DNA of 64,000 nt from Dehalococcoidia bacterium (GCA_022823505.1 JAJEIA010000022.1:17284-81283), one strand, 5' to 3'; positions 34,628 to 44,181 are shown, counted from the first letter of the stretch. Made by a program: numbers and translations. Notes: generated from the letters alone by a model not told the origin.

Positions 34628-35512
34628 TTAACCTTCATTTGGCCGCCGCCGTCTTTCCAACTCTCGCCACCACTCAATTTGGTCGTCAATCGAGGGTTCT
34701 ATGTTCGGCTCTATACCCGCCTGCCGCAATATATTCTCAAGGCGCTTGACTCGGTCCTCGGCCACGAAGCGCTGATACTCAGCGTCCGCACACCGATGCC
34801 TCGCTTCTGACCACAGTTTCAAGACGGCATCCAATCGTTCCGATTGCTCCTGCAGGTTCGGCAGGATACGACCGCCGGCGGTTTGACGCCAGCGCAACGA
34901 ATCGCCATTCCAACACAGTTCCAGATCCAACGCGGGACTGTATCCCCTCGACTCACCTTCATCTGTGACATTAATCTCGAAAGGTTGATAGTCGCCGTCC
35001 ACCAGTTTCCAGCCGGCCAGGGGAGTGTCCTGATGCCGGTCTACGGGATCACAGAGCCGCCAATATTCAGCGACTCCGTAGTGCGCGTATGCTGCCCGTT
35101 TGCGGCTGTAATCGTAGTCCAGTTTCACGTCAACCGGGCGAAACTCGCCGAACGCATCCTCAGCAGACATTGCCCATGGATCGCTCAGGATCTCAGGAAC
35201 GACTTCGAGCGCGAATTCCGGAGGCTTGCCAACTTCGTCAATGATATACCCGTTGCGCCCGATGATCGCGTCGGGAATGACGTCGAAGGCCACCACAAAG
35301 TCCAATTTGACCCAGCCATCCGAGTCGTCGGGCATTTGGCACAGGAAGCCGTTGCCCCCGATCAGAACTTCGGGTTGGTTTCGGAAATGGGACTCCAGGG
35401 GAAGGTACAGGTCACGCATCCGCTGACCACGCCGCATGTCACCAACTTTGGATGGGTCGGGCAGCAGAGTGGGCAACGGATGTTTGTACCTCAAGCGATG
35501 CCTGGTCACCAT
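34628..35512 (-). CDS. Uma2-family putative endonuclease (second copy)
   Basis: A 294-residue Uma2 (DUF820) protein. Recognisable features are VAFDVIPDAIIGRNGY, PPEFALEVVPEIL, and YSRKRAAYAHYGVAEYWRLC. The C-terminal region (about 225-290) is charged and probably coiled coil. It is somewhat longer than the copy at 20457-21182 and carries an insertion between the EVL-like strand and the lysine, so the catalytic geometry may be altered. Biological role unknown. Confidence 0.75.
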   Translation of the reverse strand: MVTRHRLRYKHPLPTLLPDPSKVGDMRRGQRMRDLYLPLESHFRNQPEVLIGGNGFLCQMPDDSDGWVKLDFVVAFDVIPDAIIGRNGYIIDEVGKPPEFALEVVPEILSDPWAMSAEDAFGEFRPVDVKLDYDYSRKRAAYAHYGVAEYWRLCDPVDRHQDTPLAGWKLVDGDYQPFEINVTDEGESRGYSPALDLELCWNGDSLRWRQTAGGRILPNLQEQSERLDAVLKLWSEARHRCADAEYQRFVAEDRVKRLENILRQAGIEPNIEPSIDDQIEWWRELERRRRPNEG

Positions 35513-35580
35513 GGGAAATTCGGCCTCGCAGCTACATATTCGGGGCTACTTGAACCTTGCTCCGTCCAGGCCTCGTATCC

Positions 35581-36780
35581 CTACTTCCGCTCGAAAACCG
35601 CCGCCACGCCCTGGCCGCCGCCGACGCACATGGTCTCCAGGCCCCACTGGGCATCCTGGCGCTGCATCTCGTGGAGCATGGTGGTCAGGATGCGGGCGCC
35701 GGTGGCCGCGATGGGGTGGCCCAGGGAGATGCCGGAGCCGTTGACGTTCAGGTTGTCCTCATGGGGCAGCTGCCACTCGCGCAGTACGGCCAGAACCTGG
35801 GCCGCGAAGGCCTCGTTCAGCTCGATGATGTCCATGTCGCCCAGCGTCATGCCGATCTTGTCCATCACCTTGTTTACCGCCGGAACCGGGCCGATGCCCA
35901 TGGTGGCGGGATGGCAACCGGTGACGGCCCAACCGCGTAGGAAGGCCATGGGCTCCAGGCCCAATTCTTCCAGCTTGTCCTCGGCCACGACCAGGCAGAC
36001 GGAGGCCGCGTCGTTCTGGCTGCTGGCGTTGCCGGCCGTCACCACACCGTCGCGCATCACCGGACGCAGCCGACCCAGCACCTCCATGGTGGTGTCGGAC
36101 CTCGGTCCCTCATCGGTGTCGAAGATCTTGGGGTCGCCGCGACGCTGGGGGATGCTCACCGGCACGATTTCGTCGGCGAACTTCCCTGAGTCGCGGGCGG
36201 CCACGGCGCGCTGGTGACTGCGCAGGGCGTACTCGTCCTGCTCCTCGCGGGGGATTTCGTACTCGCGGGCCAGGTTCTCGGCGGTCTCGACCATGCCGCC
36301 GGGGATGGGGCCGAACCGCTCGTCGGGCGCGATGGTGACGCGAGCGCGCGCCAGCCGGTCATGGAAGGTCACCGAGCCAAACCGGGCGCCCCAACGCGAC
36401 TCGTTGCTGTAGAACTCGGCGCTGCTCATGCTCTCCGCGCCGCCAGCGATAACCACGTCGGCGTTGTCGGTCTGGATCAGCATGGAGGCGTTGAGGATGG
36501 CCTGGAGGCCGGAGGAGCAGCGGCGGTCCAGCTGGTAGCCGGGAACTTCGATGGGCAGCCCGGCCTTCAGGCTGGCCAGGCGTCCGATTGCCGGGTTCTC
36601 TCCCGAGGGGTACCCGTGACCCAGGATCACGTCGTCCACCTTCGCGGGGTCCACGCCACTGCGTTCCAGCGCGGCCTGGATTACCGTTGACGCCAGTTCG
36701 GCGGCAGGCACGTCCCGCAGGGCTCCGCCGAAATTGCCGACGGCGGTGCGGACCGGGGAAACGATGGCTACTCCTCGCAT
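35581..36780 (-). CDS. Thiolase-family acetyl-CoA acyltransferase
   Basis: A 399-residue thiolase. The acyl-accepting cysteine is C88 in YQLDRRCSSGLQAIL. The second half has NVNGSGISLGHPIAATGARI (histidine base) and ETMCVGGGQGVAAVFE (second cysteine). It either condenses acetyl-CoA or cleaves 3-ketoacyl-CoA in fatty acid oxidation. GGAGG precedes the ATG at 36780. No other beta-oxidation gene is adjacent. The start MRGVAIVSPVRTAVGNFGG is typical of the family. Confidence 0.94.
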   Translation of the reverse strand: MRGVAIVSPVRTAVGNFGGALRDVPAAELASTVIQAALERSGVDPAKVDDVILGHGYPSGENPAIGRLASLKAGLPIEVPGYQLDRRCSSGLQAILNASMLIQTDNADVVIAGGAESMSSAEFYSNESRWGARFGSVTFHDRLARARVTIAPDERFGPIPGGMVETAENLAREYEIPREEQDEYALRSHQRAVAARDSGKFADEIVPVSIPQRRGDPKIFDTDEGPRSDTTMEVLGRLRPVMRDGVVTAGNASSQNDAASVCLVVAEDKLEELGLEPMAFLRGWAVTGCHPATMGIGPVPAVNKVMDKIGMTLGDMDIIELNEAFAAQVLAVLREWQLPHEDNLNVNGSGISLGHPIAATGARILTTMLHEMQRQDAQWGLETMCVGGGQGVAAVFERK

Positions 36781-36933
36781 GATGGCCTCCTTGGGGCACG
36801 AAAATTGCCGACGTCAACGAGGCCGGCGAGATTGCTGGATGGTGCAGGCATGATACCCGCTGCGCGTCGGGGTGTAAAACCGCCGAGACCCCTGGCGGAC
36901 GGGCACTTTCAAAGTTCCACATCACTCACCATT

Positions 36934-36993
36934 CCGCTCGTCCTGAGCCTGTCGAAGGACGCGCTCGTGGTTCGACAGGCTCACCATGAGCGG
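36934..36993. repeat. Imperfect palindromic intergenic repeat (GAGCCTGTCGAA type)
   Basis: A 23-base left arm starting CCGCTCGTCCTGAGCC (36934-36956) pairs with a right arm (36971-36993) with three mismatches, around a 14-base loop. It lies between the thiolase start and the UDG end. From memory, very similar palindromes recur in many unrelated bacterial genomes. Only one copy is in this window. Confidence 0.7.
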
Positions 36994-37007
36994 GGCATGG
37001 AACGACC

Positions 37008-37718
37008 TCAGAACCCGCAGGCATCCCACGCCCGGGCGAATACCGCGTCCAGCATCGGTTCGGTAAGCCGGCCGGTCTGAGTGTTCTGCTGGCTGGGGTG
37101 GTAGCAGGCTATCAGCAGGGGCCCGCCGTCGGGCAGTGGCGTGGCGACGTCGTGTCCGAAGGGCGGCTTGCGCTCCGGCGGTGTGCCTCCAGCAGCAACG
37201 TAGGATCGCAGGAAGGCATCGAAGGCGATCCGACCCAGGGCAACGACCGCGCGCAGGTCGGTGAGCAGTTCGATCTCGCGGACGATGTACGGTTGGCACG
37301 TAGCCAACTCCTCGCGGGTCGGCTTGTTGGCCGGCGGGGCGCAGCGGGCCGCCGCCGTGATCAATGCGCCGCGCAGTTCCAGTCCGTCGCCCGGGCGCAC
37401 CGACTCAGGCTGATTCGCGAAACCGGCACGGTGCAGCGCGCCGAACAGCCAGTCGCCGCTGCGGTCGCCGGTGAACATCCGCCCGGTGCGGTTCCCACCG
37501 TGAGCCGCCGGCGCCAGACCGACGATCAGGAGGCGCGCATCAGGGTCGCCGAAGGCCGCCAGGGGACGCCCCCAATAGTCTTCCTCGCGGTACATCCGCC
37601 GCTTGACCCGGGCGGTTTCCTCCCGCCATTCCACCAGGCGAGGGCAAGCACGGCAGGCGACAACCCGTTCCTGTACCTCCCCGATGCTGGCAACATCTGA
37701 AACGTCAGGCATTGTCAC
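37008..37718 (-). CDS. Uracil-DNA glycosylase, family 5 (UdgB-like)
   Basis: A 236-residue DNA-repair enzyme. The N-terminal cysteines ([14 protein letters not shown]) belong to an iron-sulfur site. The active-site region reads [19 protein letters not shown] followed by [10 protein letters not shown], with alanine rather than the family-4 acid, as in family 5. The C-terminal leucine-intercalation motif is [18 protein letters not shown]. It removes uracil and other deaminated bases from DNA. Starts possible are the GTG at 37718 and the ATG at 37712, two codons apart. Confidence 0.9.
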   Translation of the reverse strand: MTMPDVSDVASIGEVQERVVACRACPRLVEWREETARVKRRMYREEDYWGRPLAAFGDPDARLLIVGLAPAAHGGNRTGRMFTGDRSGDWLFGALHRAGFANQPESVRPGDGLELRGALITAAARCAPPANKPTREELATCQPYIVREIELLTDLRAVVALGRIAFDAFLRSYVAAGGTPPERKPPFGHDVATPLPDGGPLLIACYHPSQQNTQTGRLTEPMLDAVFARAWDACGF

Positions 37719-37798
37719 ATTACATGGATACGCAGGATAAACGGGATATATCGGTCAATTGTTCGATCCTTGTGCATCCTGTTCATCCATGCAGATCA

Positions 37799-39397
37799 TT
37801 AGTGGCCATGGTCATGCTCCGGCGCGCCCCAGCCGCCACCGCCGGGTGTCCGGATGCTCAGCACGTCGCCGGCTTCGACATCCAGGGTCTCCTTGCCGGC
37901 CAGGTGGACCTCCTCGTACCCGCCCTTGAGCAGGATGTTTTCGCCGTGCTCGCCGTGGTGCCCGCCGTGATAGCCGGGCGGAGCGTAACGGCGCCGCTCG
38001 GACAACACGGTGACCCGGGCGGGACTGAGGAACTCCACGTCCCGGATCAGGCCGTCGCCGCCCTTGTGCAGGCCGTCGCCGCCGGAGCCGCGGCGCAGGG
38101 CATAACGGCGGAGGCGCAGGGGGAAGGCGAACTCCAGCGCCTCCACGGGAGTGTTCATGGTGTTGGTCATGTGAGTGTGGATGCCGGACACGCCGTCCTT
38201 GTCGGGCCGCGCTCCCATCCCACCGCCGATGGTCTCGTAGTAGACGTAGGGCTTGTCCCGCGAGATGTCGTGCCCGCCGATGATCATGTTGTTCATGGTG
38301 CCCTGGGACGATGCCGGAATGCGGTCGGGCAGGGCCTGGCTCATGGCGGCCAGCAGCACGTCGGTGATGCGTTGCGAGGTCTCCACGTTGCCGCCGGCCA
38401 CGCCGCGCTGCGGGAGCGGATCAACGAGGCTGCCCCGGGGCGTGATGACCTCCACGGGCCGCAGGCAGCCCTGGTTGGCCGGGGCCTCGTCCCCGACGAC
38501 GCAGCGGACGACGTAAAGGCTGGCCGACACCGTGACGGCTCTTGGAGCGTTGATGCAGCCGGGCCGCTGATCGGCGGTGCCGGTGAAGTCGATGGTCATC
38601 CGGTCGCCGTCGACGGTTACTGCGACGGAAATACGAACCGGTTCCTCGGTCAGACCATCGTCATCCATGTAGTCGGTGACGCGATACGTGCCATCCGGAA
38701 TCTCGGTGATGCGACGGCGGGTCAAGCGCTCCGAATAGTCCAGCAGGGCGTCCATGTGCTCCAGCGTTTCATCCAGCCCGTAACGCTCGGCGATCTCCGT
38801 GAGGCGCTTCTCCCCGACCCGGATGGACGCGATCTGCGCCGACAAGTCGCCCCGCCTATCGTCCGGAGTGCGGGAGTTGCGGCAGATTAGCGCGATAACC
38901 TCGTGGTTGATGCGCCCTCCCCGGGCCAGCTTCAGGGGCGGGATGATCATCCCCTCCTGGTAAAGCTCGGTGGACAGCGGCATGGAGCCGGGAGCCATGC
39001 CGCCCACGTCGGAGTGATGGCCCCGGTTGCTGACGTAGCCGATGAGCTGCTTGCCGTCGTCGGTATCAATGTAGGCCGGGGCCACCAGCGTGATGTCCGG
39101 CAGATGCGAGCCGCCCAGGTAGGGATCGTTGAGGATGATGATGTCGCCCGGCCGCAGCCCTCTGGGGAAAGTCTGCAAAGCCGCCTGCACCGAGGCCGGC
39201 ATGGCTCCGAGATGCACCGGCTGGTGCGCGGCCTGCGCCACCATCTCGGCGGCGGGGTTGAACAGCGCGCAGGAGAAATCCTGCCGCTCCTTCATGTTGG
39301 TGGAGTAGCTGGTGCGCTGCAGAGCCACGCCCATCTCCTCGGAAACGGAGATGAACATGTTCTTGAACACTTCCAGGCTGATGGCGTCAACGGGCAT
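37799..39397 (-). CDS. Hydantoinase B/oxoprolinase family protein
   Basis: A 532-residue HyuB-type subunit. The early segment ISVSEEMGVALQRTSYSTNM, the hallmark ILNDPYLGGSHLPDITLV, and the glycine-rich end EAGDVLSIRTPGGGGWGAP are all typical. It should form an ATP-dependent amide-ring-opening enzyme (N-methylhydantoinase, acetone carboxylase or 5-oxoprolinase type) with HyuA. The HyuA homologue is at 41852-43858, separated by five unrelated genes, which is unusual since the two are normally adjacent. AGGA precedes the ATG. Confidence 0.92.
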   Translation of the reverse strand: MPVDAISLEVFKNMFISVSEEMGVALQRTSYSTNMKERQDFSCALFNPAAEMVAQAAHQPVHLGAMPASVQAALQTFPRGLRPGDIIILNDPYLGGSHLPDITLVAPAYIDTDDGKQLIGYVSNRGHHSDVGGMAPGSMPLSTELYQEGMIIPPLKLARGGRINHEVIALICRNSRTPDDRRGDLSAQIASIRVGEKRLTEIAERYGLDETLEHMDALLDYSERLTRRRITEIPDGTYRVTDYMDDDGLTEEPVRISVAVTVDGDRMTIDFTGTADQRPGCINAPRAVTVSASLYVVRCVVGDEAPANQGCLRPVEVITPRGSLVDPLPQRGVAGGNVETSQRITDVLLAAMSQALPDRIPASSQGTMNNMIIGGHDISRDKPYVYYETIGGGMGARPDKDGVSGIHTHMTNTMNTPVEALEFAFPLRLRRYALRRGSGGDGLHKGGDGLIRDVEFLSPARVTVLSERRRYAPPGYHGGHHGEHGENILLKGGYEEVHLAGKETLDVEAGDVLSIRTPGGGGWGAPEHDHGH

Positions 39398-39541
39398 GGT
39401 AATATCCTGATCCTCACTGTGAGAAAGCGTCGTAATTTTAGCAAAGGACAGACCACGAGCGGCGGTGGGCTATACTGGGAGCGCTATAGGTCCCGTGGAC
39501 AAAACGCTTTGATCCAATACAGGCGAGCCGCCGCGATTTTG

Positions 39542-40270
39542 ATGGCTATGGCGATCGCCATGATAGTTGCGGTCACTGCCATGGCCGAACCTGCAGGAGC
39601 ACAGGGTCCGGAGGCGGACGCTGCGGGCTCTAGCGCATCCGGATTGGACGTCTTCACCAGTAGGGTCAAGGACTGGCTGGCGATAGTCGGGGCCGCATTG
39701 TCGATTGCCGTAGTGATCGGCGGCGGCATTCTGGCTCGACGCAACGCGCAGATATTCCGGGCTAGGTCGCCGCATGTGGTCATATCGCACGAGGTCTCTC
39801 ACCGGCCAGTAGGCGACGGATACGTGCATATCTTCGTAACGGCTGTGCTTCACAACAGTTCTCGGGTGCACATCGAGTTTCTGGATGGGTTTGCAGTAAT
39901 TTTCCAAGTAAGCCCTGCCACTGACGATGACGTTGAATCCCTGTACGAGGAAGTGTTCAATACGCAACAGTTTGCCAATGTTCAATGGCCTTATTTGGAT
40001 GGGGTGCGACATCGTTGGGGCAAGGATGGGTTATTGGTGGAACCGGGCGAGACCGAAACGGAAACATTCGATTTCATAGTAGGAAAGGACGTACAATCCG
40101 TGATTGTGAGCACGTATTTCTACAATTCTCGCGTGGTAGGGGAAATCCCCGATGATATCGAGTTGGACGCTGTGAAACGGCGTAAGAGAATGTTTCGACG
40201 ATGGATGATTAAACAAGGTCCGCTTGGATGGGGTCGAGTGAGTGTGTATGATATAATGTATGGTGAATAA
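39542..40270 (+). CDS. Hypothetical membrane-anchored protein
   Basis: A 242-residue protein that I do not recognise. It has a signal-like N-terminus (about residues 1-20, ending MAEPAGAQG) and a second helix at about 42-60 (WLAIVGAALSIAVVIGGGIL). After that comes a soluble beta-rich region with no known motif. Its composition is less GC-rich than that of its neighbours. Possible starts are the ATGs at 39542/39548 or a TTG at 39509, none with a strong ribosome-binding site. It sits in the segment that separates hyuB from hyuA. Confidence 0.6.
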   Translation: MAMAIAMIVAVTAMAEPAGAQGPEADAAGSSASGLDVFTSRVKDWLAIVGAALSIAVVIGGGILARRNAQIFRARSPHVVISHEVSHRPVGDGYVHIFVTAVLHNSSRVHIEFLDGFAVIFQVSPATDDDVESLYEEVFNTQQFANVQWPYLDGVRHRWGKDGLLVEPGETETETFDFIVGKDVQSVIVSTYFYNSRVVGEIPDDIELDAVKRRKRMFRRWMIKQGPLGWGRVSVYDIMYGE

Positions 40271-40335
40271 GAAGATACCAACCACCCCGATCCTGACGGT
40301 CTTCATCTCGTCGATGGTCGGAAATGGAGTGTAAT

Positions 40336-40497
40336 ATGCCCACCGAAAAGCGAGTACCACTCAAGAAAGGAAGAAATCCGGGACGAGTGCCTGAGAACGT
40401 CAACAAAACGGGGAAGCCGCCCGGGGCCAAGTCGCTGGACGGCAAACCGTTCGTCAAGAAGCCGACGTCCAACTCCGATGGGGGCGACAAAGGCTAG
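40336..40497 (+). CDS. Small basic protein, 53 residues
   Basis: A 53-residue reading frame starting MPTEKRVPLKKGRNPGRVPE and rich in lysine, proline and glycine, so it is very basic and probably disordered. GGAG sits seven bases before the ATG. It lies 65 bp after the hypothetical membrane protein on the same strand. No family is recognised. It could bind nucleic acid, but this is only inferred from charge. Confidence 0.45.
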   Translation: MPTEKRVPLKKGRNPGRVPENVNKTGKPPGAKSLDGKPFVKKPTSNSDGGDKG

Positions 40498-40523
40498 TTC
40501 AGAGATACAGCCTGCGACAACAC

Positions 40524-40560
40524 GCCCGCTCGTGGTTCCGCGATGAGACCAGGAGCGGGC
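40524..40560 (+). terminator. Weak hairpin between convergent genes
   Basis: GCCCGCTC (40524-40531) and GAGCGGGC (40553-40560) are perfect 8-base arms with a 21-base loop, between the small basic protein and the convergent PIG-L gene. No T tract follows. It may end transcription, but the loop is long. Confidence 0.3.
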
Positions 40561-40581
40561 TTCGTGTTTCCGGAGAAATTG

Positions 40582-41394
40582 TTACAGACTGGCCAGCAGA
40601 TCCACCACCCCCGCCGGCGCCGCCAACTGGTAGTACTCCGTACCCATCAGCCGGCGCATCACCTCCGGCGGCAATTGCTCGAAGGGGCCGTCGTTGCTGA
40701 TCTGGGTGCGATGGCAGGACAGGGACGCGATCTTGGTCTCCACCCACGGCGAGATGTCCAGCGTGGTGGTCACTTCGTCGTCGGGCGTACCCAGGGTATC
40801 CACCGCGTCAACGGCAAAGGGCGGCGTGATGCCCCGGTCGGTCATCTCCTGCCACATGCGCTGGAATACACTGCGGGGGAAGCAGACGTAGTAGAGCAGC
40901 GGCGTGGCCGCGTCGGGGTCGGAGGCGCGTTCGGCGGCGGTGGTGGCGTGGGCGCACATGGTCTTGTGGTCCGGGTGGCCGTAGCCACCGGTGGGGTCGT
41001 GGGTTATGACGACGTGCGCATTGACCTCGGCGATGATGCCGCGCAACCGCTCCACGACGGCTCCGGTGTCGGCGTTGCAGTAGGCGTTCGGGTGGCGGTT
41101 GTCGTCCCAGCCTTCCATGCCGCTGTCCCGGTAGTCCAGGAACCGCACGTCGTTGATGCCGGTGATGTCCATGGCGTTGCGCAGTTCCTGCTTGCGGACC
41201 TGCCACAGGTTCTCCGGCGTGGCCAGTGCGGGGTCGCTGATCTCACCGATGTCGCCGTTGGTGGCACACACCAGCGTGACCCGGGCGCCGCCGGCCGCCA
41301 GCATCGCCAGCAGCCCGCCCGAAGCAAACCCCTCATCGTCCGGATGGGCGTAGCAAGCCAGCACCGAGAGGCGCGAAATATCAGGAGAAGTCAT
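40582..41394 (-). CDS. PIG-L/LmbE-family deacetylase
   Basis: A 270-residue zinc hydrolase of the PIG-L family (MshB, BshB, LmbE). The first metal motif is CYAHPDDEGFASGG, and the second is HDPTGGYGHPDHKTMC with the two histidines. It would remove an acetyl group from an N-acetylglucosaminyl conjugate, for example in mycothiol- or bacillithiol-type metabolism, or from another amide. The ATG at 41394 is chosen because it starts five residues before the beta strand leading to the first motif. An upstream cysteine-rich extension (41448) is doubtful. Confidence 0.88.
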   Translation of the reverse strand: MTSPDISRLSVLACYAHPDDEGFASGGLLAMLAAGGARVTLVCATNGDIGEISDPALATPENLWQVRKQELRNAMDITGINDVRFLDYRDSGMEGWDDNRHPNAYCNADTGAVVERLRGIIAEVNAHVVITHDPTGGYGHPDHKTMCAHATTAAERASDPDAATPLLYYVCFPRSVFQRMWQEMTDRGITPPFAVDAVDTLGTPDDEVTTTLDISPWVETKIASLSCHRTQISNDGPFEQLPPEVMRRLMGTEYYQLAAPAGVVDLLASL

Positions 41395-41498
41395 GGCATC
41401 ACATTCGGGGCAACCGGTAATGGGTGACAAACAAATTTTACAGTTCAACGGTGGTCATGCTAAAGTAAGATAACGCTATCAGTACGAGGATAATCTCA

Positions 41499-41855
41499 AT
41501 GACCACATCTGTTGACTACCATTTGGAACGTAGCTGGCATTTCTTTGAATTGGTGGATGATGAAGTAGAACGTGGAGAGTTAGAAGAAGCAGGCAACAAG
41601 TTATGGGGAGCCGCCGCCCACGCCATCAAAGCGGTTGCGATGAAGCGCAGTTGGCCCCACGGTGCACATCGGGACTTGGAAGAAGTCGTGATGCGTTTGG
41701 TGGATGACGAAGGCGCACCGGCGACCCTGTACACGTATTACGCTCTGGCAAACTGGTTCCACTCGCGATTTTACGGCGGCCCACCAGACGAAAGAATCAT
41801 TCACCATGGGAAAGGCCAGATAGCTGACTTCATTCGCATCTTGGAAAACCTTTAG
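41499..41855 (+). CDS. PaREP1/HEPN-like protein
   Basis: A 118-residue helical protein with EEAGNKLWGAAAHAIKAVAM, the signature of the PaREP1/HEPN-like family, followed by HRDLEEVVMRL. No RNase motif is seen. The 3' end overlaps the convergent hyuA by 4 bp. It is alone, without an obvious partner gene, unlike the HEPN-like protein at 28026-28397. The role is unknown; such proteins are often nucleotide- or RNA-associated. Confidence 0.7.
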   Translation: MTTSVDYHLERSWHFFELVDDEVERGELEEAGNKLWGAAAHAIKAVAMKRSWPHGAHRDLEEVVMRLVDDEGAPATLYTYYALANWFHSRFYGGPPDERIIHHGKGQIADFIRILENL

Positions 41856-43858
41856 CGCGGTTCCAGCAGCAGGTTCCCGTAGGGATCGATCTCCCCCGTC
41901 CAACCCGGCGGAACCACTATGGTGGTATCCAACTGTAATAGCAACGCGGGCCCTGCGATCCGGTTGCCGGTTTGCAGCCTGTCGCGGTCGTACAGGGTCG
42001 TCTCCACCGGTCCCTGGGCAAACACCACCTCCACATGACCAACCACCGCGTGGGACGCGGCGCTGCCGCTATCCGGGGCGGGTTCCAGAATCGGTTTGTC
42101 CACCGCCAGCTCCAGCTTTAGACGCAGGTTGACCACCTCCACGGGCAGGGCGCGGTCGGCGTACCCGAAGCGCTGCAGGTGGGCCTCATAAAACTCCGAG
42201 GCGATGCTGCGGGTCAGGTCGCCACGGCCGGTCAGCGATGGACAGTCGACGGTCAGCTCGAAGGACTGACCCACGTAGCGGACGTCCAGGAACCGCCGCG
42301 CCACCATGGCATCCGCGGGCAAGCCTTCCTCCACCAACTCGGCCCGAGCCAGCTGTTCCATGCCGTGGAACTCTTCCTCCAGGCGCGTTTTGTCCAGATC
42401 TTCTCCCCGCAGCATCACGGTGCGGGAGTAGTCCTTGACCACGTCGGCGATGGCGACGCCCAGCGCGGACAGGATGCCGGGATGCCCCGGAACCAGGACC
42501 CGCGGGATGCCCAACTCGTCCGCCAACTCGCAGGCGTGCATGGGGCCCGCGCCGCCAAAGGGAACCAGGGTGAACTCCCGGGGATCGTAGCCGCGTTCCA
42601 AAGAAATGGCGCGGATGGCGCGCTCCATGTTGGAGTTGACCACGCGGATGATGCCCAGCGCGGTGTCGGTGGCCGATGCGCCTACACCCGTGGCGAGGTC
42701 CGTCATCAGGGACTGGGAGCGGTCCTGATCCAGCGTCATGCGGCCGCCCAGGAACCCGTCCGACCGCAGGCGACCCAGCGTCAGGTTGGCGTCGGTCACC
42801 GTGATCCGGTCGCCCCGACCGTAGCAGGCCGGCCCGGGGTCCGCGCCGGCCGACTGGGGGCCGACCACCAGCGCGCCGCCAGCGTCGACCCGCGCGATGG
42901 AGCCGCCGCCGGCGCCCACAGTGTGGATTTCGATCATCGGCACGCTGACCGGATAGCCGCCCAGGTTGGCCGACGTGGTCTCCTTGATGCGCCCGGGGCA
43001 AAGCGACACGTCGGTCGAGGTGCCGCCCATGTCCAGGGTGATGATGTCCGGATAGCCCGCCTGGACGCCGGTGTAGAACGCGCCTACTACCCCGCCGGCC
43101 GGCCCGCTGAGGATGGTGCGCACCGGCTGGTCCGCCGCCAGGCTGGCGGTGATGCTGCCGCCGGATGACTGCATGATGCGCAACCCGTGGCCAAGCACCG
43201 ATTCCAACTGCGTCAGGTAACGCGCCATGACCGGGCCCACGTAGGAGTTGACGACCACGGTGCTGGTGCGCTCGTACTCCCGGAACTCCGGCAGGATCCG
43301 CGACGAAATCGAGATGAACGGTTGGTTGGGGAGCCGGGCCAGCCGTTCAGCCAGTATCTCCTCGTGCACCGGGTTGAGGAACGAAAAAAGGAACGACACC
43401 GCCACGCCATCCACCCTGGCGTCGTCGAGCAATCCCACCAGGGCGTCGATGGATTCAGGCGTGAGATCATCCAGGATGGCGCCGGTGTAATCGATGCGTT
43501 CCGGCAACCCGAAGCGCAGTTGCCAGGGGGCCAGGGGCTCAGGGCGTTCCATGGACAGGTCATACAGGTCGGCCCGGTTCTGCCGGCCGATTTCGAGGAC
43601 GTCCTCGAAGCCCATGGTGGTTACCAGGGCGGTGCGCCCGCCCTTGCCTTCCAGCAGAGCGTTGGTCGCCACGGTGCTCCCGTGGATGAAGTCGGCGCCG
43701 TCAACGTCAACACCAGTGTCGCGTACCCCCGTGGTTATGCCAACCGACGGGTCGGCTGGCGTCGACGGGAGCTTGTGGACGGAAAGAACGCCGTCCCGGA
43801 GGACGGCTATATCGGTGAAGGTACCGCCGACATCAATGCCGACTACGGTGTTAGTCAT
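41852..43858 (-). CDS. Hydantoinase A/oxoprolinase family protein
   Basis: A 668-residue HyuA-type subunit with an actin-like ATPase fold. It starts VVGIDVGGTFTDIAVL and has DMGGTSTDVSLC and the glycine-rich GAGGGSIARVDAGGA, all phosphate-binding motifs of the family. A further segment is VPFGGAGPMHACELADELGI. It should act with HyuB (37799-39397) in ATP-dependent ring opening or carboxylation. The start is an ATG without a clear ribosome-binding site. The genes are separated by about 2.5 kb. Confidence 0.93.
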   Translation of the reverse strand: MTNTVVGIDVGGTFTDIAVLRDGVLSVHKLPSTPADPSVGITTGVRDTGVDVDGADFIHGSTVATNALLEGKGGRTALVTTMGFEDVLEIGRQNRADLYDLSMERPEPLAPWQLRFGLPERIDYTGAILDDLTPESIDALVGLLDDARVDGVAVSFLFSFLNPVHEEILAERLARLPNQPFISISSRILPEFREYERTSTVVVNSYVGPVMARYLTQLESVLGHGLRIMQSSGGSITASLAADQPVRTILSGPAGGVVGAFYTGVQAGYPDIITLDMGGTSTDVSLCPGRIKETTSANLGGYPVSVPMIEIHTVGAGGGSIARVDAGGALVVGPQSAGADPGPACYGRGDRITVTDANLTLGRLRSDGFLGGRMTLDQDRSQSLMTDLATGVGASATDTALGIIRVVNSNMERAIRAISLERGYDPREFTLVPFGGAGPMHACELADELGIPRVLVPGHPGILSALGVAIADVVKDYSRTVMLRGEDLDKTRLEEEFHGMEQLARAELVEEGLPADAMVARRFLDVRYVGQSFELTVDCPSLTGRGDLTRSIASEFYEAHLQRFGYADRALPVEVVNLRLKLELAVDKPILEPAPDSGSAASHAVVGHVEVVFAQGPVETTLYDRDRLQTGNRIAGPALLLQLDTTIVVPPGWTGEIDPYGNLLLEPR

Positions 43859-43866
43859 TGGAATGG

Positions 43867-44136
43867 TTACTCTGCGGTAGATTGGGCGTTGGCTTCGGAG
43901 CGTTCATTGCGGAGGTCTTCCCGGTAATTTCTGACAACACCGGTCAGCAAAGCGCAGCTGGCCAGAAAGTAGCCAGTGTAGAGTACCGGCAGCCATGCGA
44001 TCTTAAGCGGCAAACCGAAGGCCATTTCCAGGGCGATCAGCACCATGACTTGAAATGACGTGGTGGTGTAAATCGCCAGGGCCGCGATCGGCAATATAAC
44101 CCTTTTGCTAACCCAACGGTTGGGGTTGCGCATCAT
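43867..44136 (-). CDS. Small two-helix membrane protein
   Basis: An 89-residue protein with two hydrophobic helices, about residues 14-40 and 46-66, and a charged C-terminal tail (RNYREDLRNERSEANA). No family recognised. It lies 8 bp before the HyuA gene and 45 bp after a second small membrane protein (44182-44709), with which it may be co-transcribed. Confidence 0.55.
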   Translation of the reverse strand: MMRNPNRWVSKRVILPIAALAIYTTTSFQVMVLIALEMAFGLPLKIAWLPVLYTGYFLASCALLTGVVRNYREDLRNERSEANAQSTAE

Positions 44137-44181
44137 TGGAAAACTCCCGGAGACTGCACTGACTGTTTCCTGCCGGTTGAA

